A stretch of 64,000 bases of DNA from positions 3,716-67,715 of the forward strand of contig CAUWLL010000012.1 in NCBI GenBank assembly GCA_963559605.1, read 5' to 3'. Below are positions 16,332 to 24,115 of the stretch, piece by piece. A program made the position numbers and the translations under genes. The DNA comes from Dorea_D sp963559605. GTDB taxonomy: Bacteria > Bacillota > Clostridia > Lachnospirales > Lachnospiraceae. Below the pieces are notes generated by a model. That model was not told the DNA's origin, ran no database searches, and saw only the letters and a program-made list of their open reading frames with translations. The first letter of the stretch is position 1, and every line of letters begins with the position of its first letter.

Positions 16332-16946
16332 ATGAATAGAAAGAAACGGAAGGCTTACGGTACAGTCATACTGGTGATCATAAATGTTGTCATCTTTTTT
16401 TATCTGACATTCCTGGGAATGACAGAGGATGCAGAGTTTATGCTGGAACACGGCGCAATGTATGTGCCGTATATATTGAAAAACGGTGAATATTATCGAT
16501 TGTTTACCAGTATGTTTATGCATTTTGGTTTTGAGCATCTGGTCAATAATATGGTGATGTTGCTACTCATCGGACGGACGCTGGAGCCGGAGATTGGGAG
16601 AATCCGCTTTTTGATCATTTATTTTTTGAGTGGTTTTTGCGGTAACATCTGTTCCGCATTATGGGATATGAGTACGCAGGAGTTTGCCGTATCGGCGGGA
16701 GCTTCCGGCGCTGTCTTTGGAATTGTAGGAGCCATACTCTATGTGGCGCTTTGTAACCGCGGACACATAGGGGACATTTCCGGGAGAGGCCTTGTATTTA
16801 TGACAGCGCTAAGTCTGTATTTGGGATTTACCGGGGGTGGAGTGGATAATTTTGCTCACATCGGAGGTTTGGTATCCGGGTTTGTGCTGGCTGTTTTATT
16901 GTATTGGAAGCGTAAGAGTAAATACCGTAGAAACGCCGGGCGTTGA
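16332..16946 (+). CDS. Rhomboid family intramembrane serine protease
   Basis: A 204-residue protein with about six membrane segments. The catalytic pair is present: Ser in GASGAVFG (near residue 120) and His in NFAHIGG (near residue 175). The conserved HFGFEHLVNNM segment of loop 1/helix 2 is also there. It cleaves membrane-embedded substrates, which cannot be named from sequence. The last 51 bp overlap the convergent histidine kinase gene. Confidence 0.93.
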   Translation: MNRKKRKAYGTVILVIINVVIFFYLTFLGMTEDAEFMLEHGAMYVPYILKNGEYYRLFTSMFMHFGFEHLVNNMVMLLLIGRTLEPEIGRIRFLIIYFLSGFCGNICSALWDMSTQEFAVSAGASGAVFGIVGAILYVALCNRGHIGDISGRGLVFMTALSLYLGFTGGGVDNFAHIGGLVSGFVLAVLLYWKRKSKYRRNAGR

Positions 16947-17633
16947 TGTAGCGCATAATGTACCGCCGTGTGCCTTGGCAATACGGTTTGCGATAGCAAG
17001 CCCAAGTCCGCTGCCTTGCTTTTTATAAGTAACGAACGGCTCGAAAATGTGCGCCAGTTTTTCGGGATCGATACCACAGCCATTATCCTTGACTGAGACA
17101 ATCAGTGTATTCGCTTCTGTATAAACGTCCAAAGTGACAGTAGATAAGGGGGAATTGCGATCCACGGCATCTCTGGCGTTGGTAAGCAGATTTAAAAGCA
17201 ATTGGCGAAGCTTTACCGCATCTGCTTTTATGACAGGAAGCTGTGGCAGGATGTGGGAAGTAAATTGTAGTTCATCCTCGACGACAGAAGCGGCGAAGGA
17301 TAAAGCCAGTGTTTTGAAAAATGTATTAGTATCCAGAGAAGAGAGCGACAGTTTTTCGCTGTTATTGTAGGAGGACAGTTCCTCTAAAAGCAGTTTCATG
17401 TATTCTATATCCCGGCGCATATCGGACCAATGTTTAAATTCCAGAACTTCCGGGTGTTGGGACTCGATGAATTGGAGGGTACTGTATACAAGCGTTAGTG
17501 GATTGCGAATTTCATGGCTGATCGTACTCAAACTCATTTGGTGGGATTCTAAAAGTCTTGTGAGAAGCTCTTTTTTCTCGGGACTTTCTGCCATAATTTG
17601 CTGTAATTTGTCGTAATCTGATGCTGAAAACAT
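16896..17633 (-). CDS. Orphan cytoplasmic histidine kinase
   Basis: A 245-residue protein with a short N-terminal helix, an H-box SHEIRNPLTLVYS (phosphoacceptor His near residue 40), the N-box LLNLLTNARDAV, G1 VKDNGCGID and G2 GSGLGLAIA. No transmembrane or PAS segment is present and no response regulator gene is next to it. The H-box HEIRNPLT is of the type found in Bacillus sporulation kinases, so it may act on Spo0A (inference). AAAGGCGG precedes its ATG. Confidence 0.9.
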   Translation of the reverse strand: MFSASDYDKLQQIMAESPEKKELLTRLLESHQMSLSTISHEIRNPLTLVYSTLQFIESQHPEVLEFKHWSDMRRDIEYMKLLLEELSSYNNSEKLSLSSLDTNTFFKTLALSFAASVVEDELQFTSHILPQLPVIKADAVKLRQLLLNLLTNARDAVDRNSPLSTVTLDVYTEANTLIVSVKDNGCGIDPEKLAHIFEPFVTYKKQGSGLGLAIANRIAKAHGGTLCATSTPGVSTVFTLTLPIQ

Positions 17634-17718
17634 AGTAAATACCGCCTTTCTTAGCTTACAAGTTTAACATTGGCGGTTCAAATAATCAATGATAATTTTA
17701 AAAGAGAGGGAACGAAAT

Positions 17719-18126
17719 ATGAAAGATGAAAATTGTATTTTTTGCAAACTTGCCAATGGAGAAATACCTACAGCTACACTTTATGAGGATGATGATTTCA
17801 GAGTGATCTTGGATGCAGGTCCGGCTTCAAAAGGCCATGCATTGATTTTGCCGAAAGAGCATTATGCCAACCTGTATGAGCTGGATGATGAACTTGCGGG
17901 AAAGGTACTCGTACTGGCAAAGAAGATGATCACAAAACTTACGGATATTCTGGGATGCGACGGATATAATATCGTTCAAAATAATGGAGAGTCCGCGGGA
18001 CAGACGGTATTTCACTTTCATCTGCATATGATTCCGAGGTATAAAGATGACAAGGTGGGGCTTACATGGACACCGGGTGAACTGACGGAAGAAGAGAAAG
18101 AGGAAATACTTTCAAAGATGAAATAA
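17719..18126 (+). CDS. HIT family protein (Hint-like nucleotide hydrolase)
   Basis: A 135-residue purine nucleoside phosphoramidase or related hydrolase. It has the histidine triad HFHLHMIPR (near residues 95-103) and an N-terminal CIFC that with other residues can bind zinc. ATG 17719 was chosen since family homology starts there and GAGAGGGAA lies upstream. It is a monocistronic unit ending at a strong terminator. Confidence 0.94.
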   Translation: MKDENCIFCKLANGEIPTATLYEDDDFRVILDAGPASKGHALILPKEHYANLYELDDELAGKVLVLAKKMITKLTDILGCDGYNIVQNNGESAGQTVFHFHLHMIPRYKDDKVGLTWTPGELTEEEKEEILSKMK

Positions 18127-18133
18127 GTATAAG

Positions 18134-18164
18134 AAAACAGGTGCCGAACAGGCACCTGTTTTGT
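18134..18164 (+). terminator. Intrinsic terminator after the HIT gene
   Basis: A 12-bp stem, AAAACAGGTGCC (18134-18145) with GGCACCTGTTTT (18151-18162), around a 5-nt loop, then TTGT. Its symmetry means it can also serve murG from the other strand. Confidence 0.88.
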
Positions 18165-18191
18165 ATAAAAGATGTTGCAGTTAAGAACACA

Positions 18192-19256
18192 CTATCTGCT
18201 CACAGATTCGATCAGATCAATGATCGTGTCAATGGAATTTTGCTGAGAAGATTGTTTCATTGTCTGAATATAGGAATCTTTGTTTTCGTAAAGGTGATTG
18301 ATGGATGAGAGTAATACCTCATTGTTTAACTCCTCTTCCTCCAGCACCACACTGAATCCCTGTCTTTCGAAAGAGCGGGCATTTAAAATCTGATCGCCCC
18401 GGCTTGCATTGGCAGACAACGGGATCAGAAGGTTTGGTTTATGCAAAGCGAGAAGCTCGCAGATCGCGTTTGCTCCGGCTCTGGAAATTACAATATCCGT
18501 AATGGCAAACAGGTCTTTCAGCTCATCTTTGATATATTCAAACTGCGCATATCCTTTCAGGCCTTTTAAGGACTCATCCAGCTTCCCGCGTCCGCAAAGA
18601 TGGACAACCTGATAGGATTTTAACAGTTTCGGCAGAATGTTTCGGATGGCATCGTTTACAACGACAGAGCCGAGACTTCCGCCCACGATCATGATGACAG
18701 GTTTATCTTCAGTAAATCCAAGAAATTCACGGGCCTTGTATTTGTCTCCGGTTAATAATTCCTGACGAATGGGAGAGCCGGTAAGAACAGCTTTTCCTTC
18801 CGGCAGATGTTCCAGTGTCTCTGGGAAGTTGCAGCATACTTTAGTGGCCGCAGACAGAGAAAGTTTGTTGGCAAGTCCCGGAGTCATGTCGGACTCATGA
18901 ATGATCGTCGGGACATGGCGGCTTTTTCCGGCAAGGACAACAGGAACGGACACAAATCCTCCTTTGGAGAAGATCACGTCCGGCTCGAGGATTTTTACTA
19001 ATTTTTTAGCGTCGTTGAGTCCTTTGATCACACGGAACGGATCGGTAAAGTTTTGTACACTGAAATAGCGTCGTAATTTTCCGGTGGCGATTCCGTGATA
19101 GGGAATCCCGAATTGTTCGATCAGTTCTTTTTCGATGCCGTTGTAAGAACCGATATAGTGAACATCGTATTGTAATTCTTTTAAACGTGGAAGAAGAGCA
19201 ATGTTAGGGGTAACATGACCGGCAGTGCCTCCTCCGGTTAAAATAATTCGTTTCAT
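18192..19256 (-). CDS. murG: UDP-N-acetylglucosamine-N-acetylmuramyl-(pentapeptide) pyrophosphoryl-undecaprenol GlcNAc transferase
   Basis: Converts lipid I to lipid II at the inner face of the membrane. A 354-residue GT-B protein with the N-terminal glycine-rich loop LTGGGTAGHVTPN, the middle IIHESDMTPGLANK, IMIVGGSLGS at the start of the second domain and ISRAGANAICEL in the donor-binding site. ATG 19256 has GGGAGG just upstream; the longer frame adds only 10 unrelated residues. It stands apart from the murC gene at 31-32 kb. Confidence 0.96.
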   Translation of the reverse strand: MKRIILTGGGTAGHVTPNIALLPRLKELQYDVHYIGSYNGIEKELIEQFGIPYHGIATGKLRRYFSVQNFTDPFRVIKGLNDAKKLVKILEPDVIFSKGGFVSVPVVLAGKSRHVPTIIHESDMTPGLANKLSLSAATKVCCNFPETLEHLPEGKAVLTGSPIRQELLTGDKYKAREFLGFTEDKPVIMIVGGSLGSVVVNDAIRNILPKLLKSYQVVHLCGRGKLDESLKGLKGYAQFEYIKDELKDLFAITDIVISRAGANAICELLALHKPNLLIPLSANASRGDQILNARSFERQGFSVVLEEEELNNEVLLSSINHLYENKDSYIQTMKQSSQQNSIDTIIDLIESVSR

Positions 19257-19358
19257 AGTAACCTCCCGAATATTTGCAGTTGCCATATATATGTAATGGT
19301 AACGGTATTATAGTTATATTATACGTTACTTGAGGATTAGGTCAAGAGTATTTGCACG

Positions 19359-19493
19359 AGAATTCCTGTGACAAGCGCCGTACACGGTGTAACATCAAAC
19401 GAATTGATTTTTCTGACTTTCCATCCAATAAGAAACCGGGAAAGTTTTCCTGTAGGGGAAAATTGTCGTGGCGGCGCTTGTCACAGGAATTCT
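19359..19493. repeat. 135-bp element with 22-bp perfect terminal inverted repeats
   Basis: The ends 19359-19380 and 19472-19493 are perfect inverted copies, including GAATTCCTGTGACAAGCG and its complement. Inside are three smaller inverted repeats: TACA/TGTA (19381-19391), ACTTTCC/GGAAAGT (19416-19422, 19439-19445) and TTTTCC/GGAAAA (19445-19450, 19457-19462). No protein is encoded. It could be a miniature transposable element, a REP-like sequence or a structured RNA. It accounts for most of the 313-bp gap upstream of murG. Confidence 0.7.
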
Positions 19494-19569
19494 GAGATGA
19501 CAGACAATAAAATATTTAAATGCAAAAAGAGGATACCCAAGTATCGGTATCCTTTTCCTTTGATAAAAA

Positions 19570-19815
19570 TTATGCTCGTCCGGTTGCTTCTTTCAGGGCA
19601 TAGGCGAGCTGGTCAGGGCAAGATGTAGGACGGCTGCCGCAAGTGATTCCCTGAAGCCGGGAGATGGCTTCGTCTACCTTCATCCCTTTTACCAGTTGTC
19701 CGATTCCCTTTAAGTTGCCGTTACAGCCTCCGAGAAATTCTACGTTCTGGATAATATCATTTTCCACATCTACATGAATAAGTTTCGAGCATACGCCGAC
19801 CGGTTTGTAGTCCAT
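19570..19815 (-). CDS. TSCPD domain protein (TIGR03905 type)
   Basis: An 81-residue protein with the domain's defining TSCPDQLAYAL near the C-terminus and conserved GGCNGNLKGI and GITCGSRP segments with three cysteines. Related domains occur at the end of class II ribonucleotide reductases; the stand-alone function is unknown. A GGAGGC ribosome binding site lies before its start on the minus strand. Confidence 0.88.
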   Translation of the reverse strand: MDYKPVGVCSKLIHVDVENDIIQNVEFLGGCNGNLKGIGQLVKGMKVDEAISRLQGITCGSRPTSCPDQLAYALKEATGRA

Positions 19816-19993
19816 AATTCATTGCCTCCTATCAATTAGTAAATAAAATATCCATAGTAAAGTATAGCAGACCAAGGCAAAGAATGCCACAATTATCTGG
19901 ATGCGGCGTTGCTATCCGGCTTTAAACATGGTATATTATTGTTAGTTTTATTGTAGATTTACATAAAAAAATAAACAGCAGGGAGTGGTAAGG

Positions 19994-21676
19994 ATGTATC
20001 AGGAAGAGTACAAGCGCTGGTTGGCTGCGGATTTAGAAGATGCAGATTTAAAACCGGAATTATCTAAAATCGAGGGAAATGATGATGAGGTGAAAGAGCG
20101 TTTTGCAGTGGCTCTGAAATTTGGAACGGCAGGGCTTCGCGGTGTGTTGGGGGCAGGTACGAACCGCATGAATATTTATGTTGTGCGCCAGGCGACACAG
20201 GGACTTGCAAATTGGGTAAAAACGCAAGGCGGCAATCAGACGGTGGCGATCAGCTATGACAGTCGTCTGAAAAGCGATGTATTTGCCAAGACGGCAGCAG
20301 GAGTATTGGCGGCAAACGGAATCAAGGTAAGGATTTACGATGCATTGATGCCGGTTCCGGCGCTTTCGTTTGCAACAAGATATTATAAATGTAATGCGGG
20401 GATTATGGTGACGGCTTCCCATAATCCGGCACAATATAACGGATATAAGGCTTATGGGCCGGACGGATGTCAGATGACAGACGATGCGGCAGCAATCGTA
20501 TATGCGGAGATTCAAAAGACCGATGTTCTTACAGGAGCAAAATACATCTCTTTTGCCGAGGGCGTAGAACAAGGATGGATCCGGTTTGTGGGAGATGACT
20601 GTAAGAAAGCCCTTTATGAAGCGATCGAATCTCGCCAGGTACGTCCGGGACTTTGTAAGACAGCCGGTTTGAAGCTTGTGTACAGCCCGTTAAACGGCGC
20701 AGGTCTTGTGCCTGTAACGCAGGTGTTAAAAGACATTGGTGTTTCAGATATTACGATTGTGCCGGAACAGGAATATCCAAATGGATATTTTACAACATGC
20801 GGTTATCCAAATCCGGAGATTTTCGAGGCATTAGAGCAGGGACTTAAACTTGCAAAAGAGACAGAGGCAGATTTAATGCTTGCAACAGACCCGGATGCAG
20901 ACCGTGTGGGGATTGCCATGAAATGTCCAGACGGTTCTTATGAGCTTGTAAGCGGTAATGAAGTAGGAGTCCTTCTTCTTGATTATATCTGTGCGGGCCG
21001 CATAGAGAAAGGAACGATGCCGGAGCGTCCGGTAGCGGTAAAATCTATCGTTACGACACCGCTTGCAGATGCGGTTGCAGAGCATTATGGCGTGGAGCTT
21101 CGCAATGTGCTGACTGGTTTTAAGTGGATCGGCGATCAGATCGCACAGCTTGAGGAAAAGGGAGAGGTAGATCGTTTTATCTTTGGCTTTGAAGAAAGCT
21201 ATGGCTATCTGGCAGGTCCTTATGTACGTGATAAAGATGCAGTCATCGGTTCTATGCTGATTTGCGAAATGGCTGCTTATTACAGAAGTATCGGAAGCTC
21301 TCTCAAGCAGAGAATGGAGGAAATCTATGGGCAGTACGGACGTTACCTCAATAAGGTAGATAGTTTTGAGTTCCCGGGACTTAGCGGAATGGATAAGATG
21401 GCAGAGATCATGCAGGGGCTTCGCCAGACTCCTCCGACAGAGATTGCCGGAATTAAGGTGGCAGAGGTAGTGGATTACCAGAAACCGGAGGAGACAGGAC
21501 TTCCGGCGGCGAACGTTCTGATTTTTAAATTGGAAAATGGTGCGACAGTGATCATCCGGCCTTCCGGCACAGAGCCGAAGATTAAAGTGTATTATACAAC
21601 ACTCGGGAAAGATCTCGCAGAGGCACAGGCAGAAAAAGATAAGCTGGCGGCAGCATTAGAGCCGATTTTGGCATAA
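19994..21676 (+). CDS. pgcA: Phosphoglucomutase/phosphomannomutase (PgcA type)
   Basis: Interconverts glucose 1- and 6-phosphate, linking glycolysis with glycogen and cell-wall sugar synthesis. A 560-residue alpha-D-phosphohexomutase with the phosphoserine loop TASHNPAQYNGYK, metal loop DPDADRVG, sugar-binding loop GFEESYGYL and phosphate-binding loop RPSGTEPKIK. ATG 19994 has GGGAG 8 bp upstream; the frame opens three codons earlier. Single-gene unit with its own terminator. It supplies the substrate for GlgC encoded at 32.9 kb. Confidence 0.96.
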   Translation: MYQEEYKRWLAADLEDADLKPELSKIEGNDDEVKERFAVALKFGTAGLRGVLGAGTNRMNIYVVRQATQGLANWVKTQGGNQTVAISYDSRLKSDVFAKTAAGVLAANGIKVRIYDALMPVPALSFATRYYKCNAGIMVTASHNPAQYNGYKAYGPDGCQMTDDAAAIVYAEIQKTDVLTGAKYISFAEGVEQGWIRFVGDDCKKALYEAIESRQVRPGLCKTAGLKLVYSPLNGAGLVPVTQVLKDIGVSDITIVPEQEYPNGYFTTCGYPNPEIFEALEQGLKLAKETEADLMLATDPDADRVGIAMKCPDGSYELVSGNEVGVLLLDYICAGRIEKGTMPERPVAVKSIVTTPLADAVAEHYGVELRNVLTGFKWIGDQIAQLEEKGEVDRFIFGFEESYGYLAGPYVRDKDAVIGSMLICEMAAYYRSIGSSLKQRMEEIYGQYGRYLNKVDSFEFPGLSGMDKMAEIMQGLRQTPPTEIAGIKVAEVVDYQKPEETGLPAANVLIFKLENGATVIIRPSGTEPKIKVYYTTLGKDLAEAQAEKDKLAAALEPILA

Positions 21677-21703
21677 GAGGATACAGACGCTATAGGAAGT
21701 TAA

Positions 21704-21740
21704 GGGACTATTCCGGGAGATCGGGATAGTCCTGTTTTTT
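21704..21740 (+). terminator. Intrinsic terminator after pgcA
   Basis: An 11-bp stem (21705-21715 with 21722-21732, one G-T pair) with a 6-nt loop, followed by TTTTTT at 21735-21740. Confidence 0.9.
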
Positions 21741-21768
21741 CTCCTGGTTTTCTACTGCAAAGCTACCC

Positions 21769-21797
21769 TTTAAAAATCTCTTTAAATATGTTATAAT
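21769..21797 (+). promoter_or_regulatory. Candidate asnS promoter
   Basis: TTTAAA (21769-21774), 17 bp, TATAAT (21792-21797). The -35 is poor. No T-box sequence is visible in the short leader. Confidence 0.4.
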
Positions 21798-21832
21798 ACC
21801 TCAAAGTGTGAGAAAAGAAGGAGTCAGTAGAA

Positions 21833-23224
21833 ATGGAATTAATTACGATCAAAGAATTGTTCAAGAAAAAAGAAGAATATTTAGACAAGAAGATTACAGT
21901 CGGCGGATGGGTGAGAAGTATCCGTGACTCTAAGACTTTTGGTTTTATTGTAGTAAACGACGGTACGTTTTTTGAGCCATTGCAGGTAGTATACCACGAT
22001 ACGATGGATAATTTTGCAGAAGTGTCCAAGTTAAATGTGGGAGCAGCCATTATTGTTACAGGAACATTGGTGGCAACTCCGCAGGCGAAACAGCCATTTG
22101 AGATCCAGGCAGATACCGTGGAGATAGAAGGAGTTTCGGCACCGGATTATCCGCTTCAGAAAAAGCGTCATAGCTTTGAATATCTGCGGACGATTTCTCA
22201 CCTGAGACCGAGAACGAACACTTTTCAGGCAGTGTTTCGTATTCGTTCTCTGGCAGCTTATGCCATTCATAAGTTCTTTCAGGAGAGAGGATTTGTATAT
22301 GTGCACACACCGCTCATTACCGGAAGTGACTGCGAGGGAGCAGGAGAGATGTTTCGCGTAACTACTTTGGATATGGAGAATGTTCCAAAGACAGAGGACG
22401 GCAAAGTGGATTATTCTCAGGATTTCTTCAACAAAGAGACAAGCCTTACAGTAAGCGGTCAGTTGAATGGCGAGACATATGCTCAGGCATTCAGAAATAT
22501 TTATACCTTTGGACCGACTTTCCGTGCGGAAAATTCAAATACTACAAGACATGCGGCAGAGTTCTGGATGATCGAGCCGGAGATTGCGTTTGCAGATCTG
22601 GACGATAACATGATATTGGCAGAGTCTATGCTGAAATATATCATTAATTACGTTCTTGAGAATGCGCCGGAGGAGATGAACTTCTTTAATTCATTTGTAG
22701 ATAAGGGATTGTTAGATAGGCTGAACAATGTGGTTTCTTCTGAGTTTGCAAGAGTAACTTATACAGAAGCCATTGAGATCTTGGAGAAGAATAACGACAA
22801 GTTTGAATATAAAGTATCCTGGGGTGCGGATCTTCAGACCGAGCACGAGCGTTATCTGACAGAGGAAGTGTATAAACGTCCGGTGTTTGTAACCGATTAT
22901 CCGAAGGACATCAAGGCATTTTATATGAAGCTCAATGACGATGGGAAAACAGTGGCGGCAGTAGACTGTCTGGTTCCGGGAATCGGCGAGATTATCGGAG
23001 GAAGCCAGAGAGAGGACGACTATGATAAGCTTGTTACACGTATGAAGGAAATGGGACTTCAGGAAGAGGATTATGGATTCTATCTGGATCTTCGAAAATA
23101 TGGCTCGACAAGACATGCCGGTTTCGGACTTGGATTTGAGAGGTGTATTATGTATCTGACCGGAATGGGCAACATCCGCGATGTGATCCCGTTCCCGAGA
23201 ACAGTAAATAACTGCGATTTATAG
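21833..23224 (+). CDS. asnS: Asparaginyl-tRNA synthetase
   Basis: A 463-residue class II synthetase that charges tRNA-Asn. The N-terminal OB-fold (VGGWVRSIRDSKTFGFIVVNDG) binds the anticodon. The catalytic core has motif 2 (FRAENSNTTRHAAEFWMIEPE) and motif 3 (GFGLGFERCIMYLTGMGNIRDVIPFPR). The insertion and C-terminal FPRT are as in AsnRS. AAGGAG precedes ATG 21833. The stop codon is the first base pair region of the branched element that follows. Confidence 0.97.
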   Translation: MELITIKELFKKKEEYLDKKITVGGWVRSIRDSKTFGFIVVNDGTFFEPLQVVYHDTMDNFAEVSKLNVGAAIIVTGTLVATPQAKQPFEIQADTVEIEGVSAPDYPLQKKRHSFEYLRTISHLRPRTNTFQAVFRIRSLAAYAIHKFFQERGFVYVHTPLITGSDCEGAGEMFRVTTLDMENVPKTEDGKVDYSQDFFNKETSLTVSGQLNGETYAQAFRNIYTFGPTFRAENSNTTRHAAEFWMIEPEIAFADLDDNMILAESMLKYIINYVLENAPEEMNFFNSFVDKGLLDRLNNVVSSEFARVTYTEAIEILEKNNDKFEYKVSWGADLQTEHERYLTEEVYKRPVFVTDYPKDIKAFYMKLNDDGKTVAAVDCLVPGIGEIIGGSQREDDYDKLVTRMKEMGLQEEDYGFYLDLRKYGSTRHAGFGLGFERCIMYLTGMGNIRDVIPFPRTVNNCDL

Positions 23225-23402
23225 TAACTATCCAGCCATGCGCTGTCACACCGGCAGAAAATCTGCAAGTTTACTTGCGATAGATTGCCGGATGTGACAG
23301 CAGATGGTGTTTAGCCATTCAACGAGAGCCATAGCTGCGTGAGCGGCGAAGAGACTGCGTGGCAGTCGAGGGGAAGTTGTAAAGCTGGATAGTTACTTTT
23401 TT
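23223..23402 (+). ncRNA. Multibranched RNA-like element closed by a 14-bp stem and a T-run, between asnS and the VanR-like gene
   Basis: A perfect 14-bp stem pairs 23223-23236 with 23384-23397 and is followed by TTTTT. Inside it are four further hairpins. Hairpin A pairs 23242-23250 with 23293-23301 and 23251-23256 with 23286-23291, and ends in GCAAG-TTTA-CTTGC (23265-23278). Hairpin B is ATGG/CCAT (23304-23318). Hairpin C is GCTGC-GTGA-GCGGC (23334-23347), a GNRA loop. Hairpin D is GACTGC-GTG-GCAGTC (23353-23367). The closing stem plus T-run resembles a terminator but encloses about 147 nt. The element could be a structured leader or attenuator for the regulator 24 bp downstream, an sRNA, or a dispersed repeat. 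No known family was recognised. Confidence 0.65.
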
Positions 23403-23425
23403 ATTAGAAGAATCAGGAGGTATGT

Positions 23426-24115
23426 ATGAATATTTTAGTAGTTGATGATGAGAAAGAAATTGCTGACGTTATTGAACTGTACCTTCAGAATGATCAGTAC
23501 AATGTACTTAAATTTTATAATGGAGAGGATGCGCTTCAATGCATTAAGAATACGAAAATCGATCTGGCAATTTTGGATATTATGCTGCCGGATGTAGACG
23601 GATTCCAGATTTTGAAACAGATTCGTGAGAAATATACGTTTCCGGTCATTATGTTGACGGCTAAAACGGAGTACATGGATAAGATCACGGGACTGACACT
23701 GGGGGCGGACGACTATATTCCGAAACCGTTTAATCCGTTGGAACTGGTTGCCCGTGTAAAGGCACAGCTTCGAAGATATACGCAGTATAATGACGGCGGT
23801 AAAGATACGGGAGACATTATTGACTTTGCGGGACTGGTGTTAAACCGCACTTCCCATGAGTGCGTGTACAATGAAGTACCGCTTACACTTACGCCGATAG
23901 AATTTGAAATCCTGTGGCTCTTGTGCGAGAATCGGGGGAAAGTCATAAGTTCCGAGGAGCTTTTTGAAAAAGTATGGAATGAAAAATACTATAAAAACAG
24001 CAACAATACGGTTATGGTGCATATCCGTCATCTGCGGGAGAAGATGAATATACCGACCGGAAAATCCGATTTTATCAAGACCGTTTGGGGAGTGGGGTAT
24101 AAAGTTGAAGAATAA
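23426..24115 (+). CDS. OmpR/PhoB-family response regulator, VanR-like
   Basis: A 229-residue regulator with a receiver domain (acidic pair DDE at the start, phosphoacceptor Asp in LAILDIMLPD near residue 52, Lys in PKPFNP) and a C-terminal winged helix (TPIEFEILWLLCENRGKVISSEELFEKVW, here given in part). The pattern is closest to VanR regulators. CAGGAGG precedes ATG 23426. It is coupled to the sensor gene by an 11-bp overlap. No vancomycin resistance genes are nearby, so its target is unknown. Confidence 0.92.
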   Translation: MNILVVDDEKEIADVIELYLQNDQYNVLKFYNGEDALQCIKNTKIDLAILDIMLPDVDGFQILKQIREKYTFPVIMLTAKTEYMDKITGLTLGADDYIPKPFNPLELVARVKAQLRRYTQYNDGGKDTGDIIDFAGLVLNRTSHECVYNEVPLTLTPIEFEILWLLCENRGKVISSEELFEKVWNEKYYKNSNNTVMVHIRHLREKMNIPTGKSDFIKTVWGVGYKVEE

